From Crenotrichaceae bacterium (GTDB lineage: Bacteria; Pseudomonadota; Gammaproteobacteria; Methylococcales; DRLZ01), in NCBI GenBank assembly GCA_011322755.1, contig DRLZ01000086.1, forward strand, positions 1-8,045: DNA of 8,045 bases, in the 5' to 3' direction. Under the pieces are notes generated by a model that worked only from the letters and a program-made list of their open reading frames with translations, was not told the origin of the DNA and made no database searches. Numbering within the stretch: position 1 is the stretch's first letter; every line of letters begins with the position of its first letter. Below, piece after piece: positions 1 through 4,919 of this stretch. The position numbers and the translations under genes were made by a program.

Positions 1-75
1 CACAGCCAGTGACAACCAGATTGGGGCGAAAACGTTTCATGGGCAGCTGCGTTTGAAGACGGGAATTCAAATCAT
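1..75. repeat. 75-bp inverted copy of an internal MOSC gene segment (left arm)
   Basis: Every base from 1 to 75 is the exact reverse complement of 615-689, and identity stops abruptly at 76 (G here, where the partner would require C). Read on the minus strand, the arm encodes the same residues as the middle of the MOSC protein, around LPMKRFRPNLVVTGC. The arm touches the window edge, so it may extend further left. Perfect identity over coding DNA with no sign of a mobile element points to a recent duplication or, more likely, an inverted chimera or assembly-graph artefact at a contig end. It should not be read as a second gene. Confidence 0.95.
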
Positions 76-133
76 GGTATAACGAGTTAACAGCAAACAA
101 ATACGTATTTTATGGCGAACAGGAGCGTTTTGA

Positions 134-937
134 ATGACCATAATGAAATTGTCTGAACTGTACATTTATCCGGTTAAGTCCCTGGCTGGTATTGCACTGT
201 CTGAAAGTGATGTCGAGCAGACCGGATTGAAGTATGACAGGCGCTGGATGGTGGTGACGCCAGAAGGTCATTTTCTCACCCAGCGCAGCCAGCCACAAAT
301 GGCGCTGGTGCAAACCCGGATTGAAAACGGACAGTTGCTATTGAGCCGACACGATATGCCTGATCTTCTGGTGCCGCCAGTTACAAAAAACGCAAAACGT
401 ATTTCAGTGACTGTATGGCGGGATACCCTGGATGCTGTTCATATCAATACTGAAGTTGATGCATGGTTGAGTGAAGCGATTGGGATTGAATGTCGACTGG
501 TCAGTTTTGCTGATGATGTGGTGCGAGCGGTGAATCCTGACTATTCCAGGCAAGGAGACAGCACTGCGTTTGCAGATGGTTATCCGTTTTTGCTGATTTC
601 CCAGGCATCACTGGATGATTTGAATTCCCGTCTTCAAACGCAGCTGCCCATGAAACGTTTTCGCCCCAATCTGGTTGTCACTGGCTGTGAACCCTACGCA
701 GAGGATCAATGGAAGCAAATTCAGATTGGAGAAATCAAGATGCGAATTGCAAAGCCATGTTCACGCTGTGCGACGACGACTGTTGATCCTGAAACCGGGC
801 AATATACAGGCAAAGAACCGTTGCGTACATTGAGTCAGTATCGCCGGCAAGACAACAAGGTGATGTTTGGACAGAATTTACTGCACGATAATACGGGTCG
901 GTTGCATCTTGGAGATGTTGTTACTCTGGATCTTTAA
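134..937 (+). CDS. MOSC domain protein, YcbX-like, without ferredoxin domain
   Basis: Encodes 267 residues. The N-terminus (YIYPVKSLAG, then G-L-x-x-D-R-R-W-M-V) is the MOSC N-terminal beta-barrel domain, and the second half is the MOSC domain. Landmarks recalled from E. coli YcbX are all present: FADGYPFLLISQASL (about residues 146-160), RFRPNLVV, the PCSRC motif with Cys209 and Cys212, and FGQNL near the end. The conserved MOSC cysteine is expected to carry sulfur or bind the molybdenum cofactor. YcbX reduces N-hydroxylated base analogues in a Moco-dependent way. E. coli YcbX has an extra C-terminal 2Fe-2S ferredoxin domain; this protein stops before it, so electrons would have to come from a separate partner. 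The ATG at 134 is chosen because AGGAG lies at 121-125 with an 8-base spacer; a second in-frame ATG at 143 is too far from it. The end overlaps the end of the opposing sprT gene by 17 bases. No membrane segment or signal peptide is seen, so it is probably cytosolic. Confidence 0.9.
   Translation: MTIMKLSELYIYPVKSLAGIALSESDVEQTGLKYDRRWMVVTPEGHFLTQRSQPQMALVQTRIENGQLLLSRHDMPDLLVPPVTKNAKRISVTVWRDTLDAVHINTEVDAWLSEAIGIECRLVSFADDVVRAVNPDYSRQGDSTAFADGYPFLLISQASLDDLNSRLQTQLPMKRFRPNLVVTGCEPYAEDQWKQIQIGEIKMRIAKPCSRCATTTVDPETGQYTGKEPLRTLSQYRRQDNKVMFGQNLLHDNTGRLHLGDVVTLDL
615..689. repeat. Right arm of the 75-bp inverted repeat, inside the MOSC gene
   Basis: This is the native-looking copy: it lies in frame within the MOSC gene and encodes family-conserved residues. 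Its exact reverse complement is at 1-75, leaving 539 bases between the arms that contain the promoter region and the first 160 or so codons of the gene. If the repeat were real, recombination between the arms would invert that segment. Confidence 0.95.
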
Positions 938-1466
938 CCTCGGCAATAATTTCACCGCATTGACGGCAAATATATTTGGCTTTGGGATTACGAAGTAAAC
1001 GATAGTGGCGCGTTGTACTTAGCTGGTGGTCTTGACACTTGCAGCGATACAGAAAACGTCGTTGTCTGCGTACAGGGATATCCGAGACATCAAAGCAATG
1101 TGTTGTATACGGCTCGGCTCCGAGGTAGATCATTACTGTTTTCCATTCCTTGCCGTGTGGTTTGGTCTTGCTGGAACCAAATGCCAGGTCAACCAGATAA
1201 TGTGACACCTCATGGGGGATGGTTTGTTCCATGTTCTCCCGCCAGTATTTGTTGAATAAAAACGGATTGAAGCGAATCCAGCGGACATTTGGGCGCACAC
1301 AATACATTCCTGCCATTTGACCACTCAAGTCAAAATGGATGTCCAGTAATGGAACTTTCTTATCCAATAAGCCTTCACCCTCGCGCATGTAGTGAAACGC
1401 TGATTGGGTGACTTCCTGTATCTGATTTTCTGATAACAGTGTTTTGTTAGAATAAGCGTTGCTCAT
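921..1466 (-). CDS. sprT: SprT family zinc metalloprotease
   Basis: Encodes 181 residues, slightly longer than E. coli SprT (about 165). The catalytic zinc motif HEVSH is at residues 85-89 (His85, Glu86, His89) and a likely third ligand is His104 in KPHGKEW, matching the HExxH...H pattern of SprT/Spartan-like proteases. A C-terminal zinc ribbon follows: Cys142-x-Cys144-x2-His147 and Cys167-x2-Cys170. Eukaryotic Spartan (SPRTN) cleaves DNA-protein crosslinks; the role of bacterial SprT is poorly defined and no substrate can be read from the sequence. The ATG overlaps the stop of the upstream hydrolase gene as ATGA, with GGAG about 9 bases upstream, so reinitiation is likely. It is the last gene of the leftward unit and its 3' end overlaps the convergent MOSC gene by 17 bases, leaving no room for a terminator between them. 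No signal peptide or membrane segment is visible. Confidence 0.9.
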   Translation of the reverse strand: MSNAYSNKTLLSENQIQEVTQSAFHYMREGEGLLDKKVPLLDIHFDLSGQMAGMYCVRPNVRWIRFNPFLFNKYWRENMEQTIPHEVSHYLVDLAFGSSKTKPHGKEWKTVMIYLGAEPYTTHCFDVSDIPVRRQRRFLYRCKCQDHQLSTTRHYRLLRNPKAKYICRQCGEIIAEVKDPE

Positions 1467-2101
1467 GCCTCATCTCCAACGAACGGGTTGCTGTGTTTCT
1501 CTTCACCAATTGTTGACATTGACCCGTGACCGGGAACAAATGCAATCGTATCATCTAATGACCATAACCTGTCTCTGATGGAGCGCAACAAGGTTGCATG
1601 ATCGCCTTTTGGAAAATCGGTGCGACCAATAGAACCCTTGAACAAAACGTCACCAACAAAAGCAATTTTATGTGTGTTTTCAACGAAGACCACATGTCCT
1701 GGTGTATGCCCTGGACAATGATAAACATCAAAACACAGATTGCCAACATCAACCTGATCACCTTGTTCCAGCCACTGTTGCGGCTTGAAAACACCGCTAC
1801 AGGGAACCCCGAATAATTGACTTTGGGTTGCCAGATTGTCAATCCAGAACTGGTCATCACGATGTGGTCCGATAATGGGTACATCCAGTGTTTGTGCGAG
1901 CTCGGATACCGCACCAACATGATCGACATGCGGGTGCGTGACCAGTATTTTCTCGATTTTGAGCTGATGGTTTTTAATTGCGTCCAGTAAACGGTCGGCG
2001 TTACCGCCAGGGTCGATTAATGCACCGATTTTAGTGTCCAGATTCCAGACTACAGAGCAATTTTGTTGTAATGGTGATACCGGGATAATTTCGTAACGCA
2101 T
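1463..2101 (-). CDS. Metallo-beta-lactamase-fold hydrolase, YcbL-like (glyoxalase II type)
   Basis: Encodes 212 residues with the complete metal-binding set of the fold: THPHVDH (His56, His58, Asp60, His61), the CPGHTPGH motif (His132), GD with Asp151, and PGHG (His192). It resembles E. coli YcbL along its length, including QNCS near the N-terminus, IDPGG, FKGSIGRTDFPKGDH and the NPF-x-DE tail, and it is the same size. YcbL proteins are small type II glyoxalase-like enzymes acting on thioesters such as S-lactoylglutathione; substrate choice cannot be decided from the sequence. The longer C-terminal domain of classical GloB is absent. The start codon shares one base with the stop of the TorD gene (TAATG), and the stop overlaps the sprT start by four bases, so it sits in the middle of a tightly packed unit. 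The protein should be cytosolic. Confidence 0.92.
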   Translation of the reverse strand: MRYEIIPVSPLQQNCSVVWNLDTKIGALIDPGGNADRLLDAIKNHQLKIEKILVTHPHVDHVGAVSELAQTLDVPIIGPHRDDQFWIDNLATQSQLFGVPCSGVFKPQQWLEQGDQVDVGNLCFDVYHCPGHTPGHVVFVENTHKIAFVGDVLFKGSIGRTDFPKGDHATLLRSIRDRLWSLDDTIAFVPGHGSMSTIGEEKHSNPFVGDEA

Positions 2102-2703
2102 TAGTTCCAGGAATTGTGTTCGATTGTTGAAAGTGTTGTTTCCAGTTCAATAAAAGCACGACCTAACTGGCTGACAGGAAGATAAAACTGAGCTGATGCT
2201 GCATGTTGAAGATCGGTAAACAATGCGTATGACCAGGGCTGTATATGGCGACTAAAAAAAGTCCATTGTTGTCTGCCCCCGGATTCTATCAACAAACTCA
2301 TGGCTTCAAATACGGCTGCGATATGGTCTTCGGGCTCATAGACCGAGTGTTGGCGTTGAATGTTGTACTCAATTAAATCCTGTCGTAGTCTGGCAAGCGG
2401 TTTTTCCATCAGGAATCCGGTTCGGTATCTGGACGCATATGGAACCACCTCGCCGCTGCAAAAACCGATGAACAAGGCATTATATTCCTGTTCAACCTGT
2501 GTCAGCTTCGTTTGTGCAGCAGTTTTTCCAAGTGTGTGCCAGGCTTTGCTGAGGTCAGTCTCGGGTTTCTGAATATCGACTGCCTGTAATTGATCTAAAA
2601 CAGACTGGTCTGGTGCAGCGGCCAGTAATCGTGCTAACAGTCGATATGTTAGCATACGCCATTGATCTTCTTCAGCGATATCAAGTCGTTTGCCAGCAGA
2701 CAT
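2101..2703 (-). CDS. TorD/DmsD-family molybdoenzyme maturation chaperone
   Basis: Encodes 200 residues from the ATG at 2703. The all-helical TorD pattern is recognisable: E-x-E-Y-x-A-L-F-I-G near 71-80, GEVVPYASRY at 84-93, PLARLR near 102-107, EPEDHIA at 123-129 (the family's E-P/S-x-D-H signature), and a late FFSRHIQPW segment at 149-157. Members bind apo-molybdoenzymes or their Tat signal peptides until cofactor is inserted. The sub-type resembles the TorD-like protein encoded with formate dehydrogenase accessory genes rather than E. coli TorD itself, which is a judgement from context. The frame also opens at a TTG at 2757, but that would overlap the upstream gene by 46 bases and has no ribosome site. 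The ATG at 2703 has AAGG about 6 bases upstream and lies 8 bases after the 4Fe-4S gene, so it is preferred. The stop shares one base with the next start. Confidence 0.85.
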   Translation of the reverse strand: MSAGKRLDIAEEDQWRMLTYRLLARLLAAAPDQSVLDQLQAVDIQKPETDLSKAWHTLGKTAAQTKLTQVEQEYNALFIGFCSGEVVPYASRYRTGFLMEKPLARLRQDLIEYNIQRQHSVYEPEDHIAAVFEAMSLLIESGGRQQWTFFSRHIQPWSYALFTDLQHAASAQFYLPVSQLGRAFIELETTLSTIEHNSWN

Positions 2704-2711
2704 CAGAACCT

Positions 2712-4355
2712 TCAGTGTTTGTGTATTTGCTTGCTGTGCAATGCGATTACCCGGCAATCACTACACATTTGCAGTAATGAGCGTTGGGAACCCTGGTACA
2801 TCGGGTGATCAGCCATTTTTGTAAACATGGATGCCAGCATTTGTGAGCCAATATATGGTTCACCGCATTGCACGCAGGCAACAACCTCGTCTTCATGTAA
2901 TCGTCGTGGAGTTTGAGCAAGGTCACTATCATAGAGGTAGCGCGGGTTGAGACTAATGGCTGATTCCGGGCAAGTGGTTTCACATAAGCTGCATTGTACG
3001 CAATTGATCTCTAGAAAGTTTAATTGTGGTAAGCCATTGCTGTTTAACAAGGCACCCTGAGGGCAGGCAGAAACACATGACATGCATAAGGTGCAGTTGT
3101 CATGATCGACTGCAATTTCACCAAACAAGGCATGTTCAGGTAAAGGCTGATGGTTAGCGATTGGATGATACGTCTGTCGCAGAAAATCCAGAGCGAGTCG
3201 AATCATGCGCCTCTTGTCTTCAATACCGTCATAATGTGCTCGATGATCCAGTTCCAGATAGGCTGGCGTAAGCATTGAGATCGATTCAGGTGTACATGTC
3301 TGAACCGGACATTCTGTGATGCCAATACCTTGTAGCAGTGTATCCAGAATGCTGATTTGCTGGTCAAGTAATTGTGCGCTGACGGGTAAATCATTTTCGG
3401 TTGACAGCAAGAGTATACTGCTTGCGCCATAAATCAGAGCGGCGAGCCAGGTATCCAGGCCATAGGCTGTGAGTGACTCAACTGCACAAGGGATTGTTTC
3501 TGGTGGCAGCAAGTGATTATTTTGCACCAGCCAGTTGGAAGATGATTCCTGATTGTAGAAAAGTAATACTGGCCTTGATCCACCTGCCTGGTAAAATGCG
3601 TGTAAACCCAGACGCAGTTGATTCTGTATTGTTTTGACAGATGGGTAGCGATAAACCATTGCCCCAGCTGGACATGTTGTTGCGCAATCACCGCAACCCT
3701 GGCACAACCCTGGCTCAATTGTGATTTGTCCATTGATGGACGTAATCGCATCAGTTGGGCAGTGATCGATACATTGCTTGCAACCAACAATCGAGTTGGC
3801 ACTATGAGCACATCGCTCTGACAAAAAACCAAAATACTTTGGTTTGTCGAAAACACCTATCCACTCAGGGAGATCTTCGATTATCTTATTGAAATCCTGG
3901 TTGTTTGCGGATAAGGAAAAATAACCGGGAGGGGCTATTGTACTGGATATAGCAGGTATTTTTTGCAGATCGACAACCAGATCAAAAACAACCTCAGTCA
4001 GCTTGTACTCTGGCAAAAAGTTTTTTTTATCGATTCTCCTGTGGGCTTGGATTTGATAGTCAGCATTTGCGTGAAATTGCCCCAAAAAACCGCTAATTTG
4101 TACATTTTTTACATTATCCAGGTAAGGAATGTCAGCATTGCTCAGTCTGGCATCTAATTCAGATCCGCATTGCTCTGTGCATAAAAGTGTTGGTTGTAAG
4201 GCATCAGGTAATGTATCAAGCAGCGGGATAACCTGGGATGTCTTTGCAATAATCAGTAGCCTTCCACTCGATTCATATGAAACAGTTGCCTCTGAAGTAG
4301 TGGGTGTTGTGTGGAATATATCAAGTGCGGCTTGCACCGCGGCATCAGTGGTCAC
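2712..4355 (-). CDS. Multi-cluster 4Fe-4S ferredoxin-like protein of formate dehydrogenase accessory type
   Basis: Encodes 547 residues, soluble in appearance, with no signal peptide or membrane helix. Four 4Fe-4S sites can be traced in two pairs. Pair one is Cys182...Cys192-x2-Cys195-x3-Cys199-Pro and Cys218-x2-Cys221-x2-Cys224-x3-Cys228-Pro. Pair two is Cys421-x2-Cys424-x2-Cys427-x3-Cys431-Pro and Cys452-x2-Cys455-x2-Cys458-x3-Cys462-Pro. A segment around 260-320 (RPVLLFYNQE ... LIYGASSILLL) has the look of an MvhD-like Rossmannoid domain. A last pair of CxxC motifs (494/497 and 531/534) could bind zinc or iron. The 31-60 stretch GRLLIIAKTS... is typical of the iron-sulfur protein placed between DUF3306 and TorD in formate dehydrogenase clusters. 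The job is inferred to be electron transfer or enzyme assembly. The GTG at 4355 is the only reasonable start, because an in-frame TGA lies four codons upstream; the ribosome site (GAGAA) is weak, and an 11-base overlap with the preceding gene suggests coupling. Confidence 0.85.
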   Translation of the reverse strand: MTTDAAVQAALDIFHTTPTTSEATVSYESSGRLLIIAKTSQVIPLLDTLPDALQPTLLCTEQCGSELDARLSNADIPYLDNVKNVQISGFLGQFHANADYQIQAHRRIDKKNFLPEYKLTEVVFDLVVDLQKIPAISSTIAPPGYFSLSANNQDFNKIIEDLPEWIGVFDKPKYFGFLSERCAHSANSIVGCKQCIDHCPTDAITSINGQITIEPGLCQGCGDCATTCPAGAMVYRYPSVKTIQNQLRLGLHAFYQAGGSRPVLLFYNQESSSNWLVQNNHLLPPETIPCAVESLTAYGLDTWLAALIYGASSILLLSTENDLPVSAQLLDQQISILDTLLQGIGITECPVQTCTPESISMLTPAYLELDHRAHYDGIEDKRRMIRLALDFLRQTYHPIANHQPLPEHALFGEIAVDHDNCTLCMSCVSACPQGALLNSNGLPQLNFLEINCVQCSLCETTCPESAISLNPRYLYDSDLAQTPRRLHEDEVVACVQCGEPYIGSQMLASMFTKMADHPMYQGSQRSLLQMCSDCRVIALHSKQIHKH

Positions 4356-4773
4356 TATCGGTTCTCATGAGAGTCTCGTCGATACTCTGACAGGTGACCG
4401 ATTGATTGTTAGTGGTATTATCCGCAGTATCTGCAACAAGCGTAAGCAGATTTTGTTGCGTTTTTTTCATCTCGTGTGTCACCAGGTTACCAAGTGGTGA
4501 AAATGTAGTGAAATCCTCATCATATTCATTTAAGCCATCGACTGTGCAACATTCTGCTTTACGAAAAACAGAGAAGAGTTCCTGACTGCTGAGTATGGAC
4601 AGACGATCCGTTATGTCAGCACTTGAATTTCGATCACTTGTCTGTAATGCAGCAATCGTTTCTTCAGTATAGTGTTCGTTGTGACAATAGCTCATTGTTG
4701 TATTGTCCACATTTTCGTGGTGCCCAGATCGATGAAGTATTTGTTTCAGCAAGGTGAGTAAAGTGATTCTCAT
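4345..4773 (-). CDS. DUF3306-like protein, first gene of the accessory operon
   Basis: Encodes 142 residues of acidic, Asn/Asp/Thr-rich sequence without signal peptide or membrane helix. The recognisable part is residues 66-102, roughly ELFSVFRKAE followed by DGLNEYDEDF and SPLGNLVTHEM. This matches my recollection of the DUF3306 core (leucine/arginine-rich helix, then DGL-x-x-Y-D-D-D-Y/F, then a PLG-like element). DUF3306 genes usually lie just upstream of the 4Fe-4S and TorD genes in formate dehydrogenase clusters, exactly as here, which supports the call. Its function is unknown. The usual FL-x-R-W-S-x-R-K opening is not evident, so the N-terminus is divergent or shortened. An in-frame TAA four codons upstream of the ATG at 4773 rules out a longer protein. 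No convincing ribosome site precedes this ATG; Met27 is a less likely alternative. The end overlaps the next gene by 11 bases. Confidence 0.6.
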   Translation of the reverse strand: MRITLLTLLKQILHRSGHHENVDNTTMSYCHNEHYTEETIAALQTSDRNSSADITDRLSILSSQELFSVFRKAECCTVDGLNEYDEDFTTFSPLGNLVTHEMKKTQQNLLTLVADTADNTTNNQSVTCQSIDETLMRTDSDH

Positions 4774-4842
4774 CAGTTTGGTATATTATTTGTATGTTGT
4801 TCGTTTAAATTGGCTGCGAAATATTTTTACTGGACTATCCTT

Positions 4843-4848
4843 AGTATA
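4843..4848 (-). promoter_or_regulatory. Possible -10 element for the leftward accessory operon
   Basis: On the minus strand this reads TATACT, five of six matches to the sigma-70 -10 consensus, about 70 bases upstream of the DUF3306 start. No good -35 hexamer sits at the expected spacing. It overlaps the rightward TATAAT almost completely, so if both are real the two directions would compete for polymerase. Confidence 0.2.
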
Positions 4849-4850
4849 AT
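4845..4850 (+). promoter_or_regulatory. Possible -10 element for the DUF1631 gene
   Basis: TATAAT is a perfect sigma-70 -10 hexamer in the divergent intergenic region. The stretch upstream is T-rich but has no clear TTGACA-like box at 16-18 bases. Transcription would begin near 4857, leaving about 60 untranslated bases before the ATG at 4916 and almost none before the GTG at 4865, one reason for preferring the ATG. Confidence 0.35.
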
Positions 4851-4852
4851 TG

Positions 4853-4875
4853 ATCACCTAACAGGTGGTTTTTTT
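4853..4875 (+). promoter_or_regulatory. Dyad with T run: terminator-like stem or operator
   Basis: CACCT (4855-4859) and AGGTG (4863-4867) are perfect complements around a 3-base AAC loop. The stem can be lengthened by a T-G wobble and an A-T pair, and seven T residues follow at 4869-4875. In plus-strand RNA this has the form of a short intrinsic terminator or attenuator. As DNA it is a 13-base dyad just downstream of the -10 hexamer, where an operator would lie. It also covers the AGGTGG that could serve as a ribosome site. Confidence 0.35.
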
Positions 4876-4880
4876 AAATT

Positions 4881-4919
4881 ATGGATACTCAATTGCATTG
4901 GTTGAAAATAACCTTATGA
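4881..4919 (+). other. Possible 12-codon leader peptide overlapping the DUF1631 start
   Basis: A short frame encodes MDTQLHWLKITL and ends in TGA at 4917-4919, overlapping the proposed DUF1631 ATG (4916-4918) as ATGA. AGGTGG at 4863-4868 is 12 bases upstream, longer than usual, and is partly buried in the adjacent dyad. The overlap would allow coupled initiation for a gene that otherwise lacks a clear ribosome site. So short a frame can easily arise by chance. Confidence 0.15.

Noticed and set aside
1..75. Second MOSC gene fragment or pseudogene on the minus strand
   Set aside because: It is identical to 615-689 with no divergence, so a chimera or very recent inversion is more likely than an old gene remnant. 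It is listed as a repeat instead.
99..110. 12-base palindrome AAATACGTATTT before the MOSC gene
   Set aside because: It is short and AT-rich, so it is likely by chance; nothing else marks it as an operator.
1022..1029. GCTGGTGG, identical to the E. coli Chi site
   Set aside because: A single 8-base match in a window of this size is expected by chance often enough, and Chi sequence differs between lineages.
1555..1929. 124-codon minus-strand frame inside the YcbL-like gene
   Set aside because: It overlaps a frame with a complete metallo-beta-lactamase metal site and has no domain pattern or ribosome site of its own.
2704..2757. Longer TorD start at a TTG codon (18 extra residues)
   Set aside because: It has no ribosome site, overlaps the 4Fe-4S gene by 46 bases, and the extra residues (PGNRIAQQANTQ...) do not look like part of the family. 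The ATG at 2703 has a good site.
3434..3856. 140-codon minus-strand frame inside the 4Fe-4S gene
   Set aside because: It is a shadow of the real frame. The real frame carries four ordered 4Fe-4S motifs, while this one shows no recognisable family features.
4129..4500. 123-codon plus-strand frame across the DUF3306 / 4Fe-4S junction
   Set aside because: It is antisense to two supported genes, with no ribosome site or recognisable motif; the hydrophobic look comes from reading the complement of acidic sequence.
2101..4773. Defence island or CRISPR-type system
   Set aside because: No spaced direct repeats, nuclease, helicase or reverse-transcriptase motifs were seen; the genes fit metabolic and maturation families.
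4865..4915. GTG start giving an 809-residue DUF1631 protein
   Set aside because: The codon lies inside the dyad, a few bases after the likely transcription start and without a ribosome site. It remains possible, but the ATG at 4916 is preferred.
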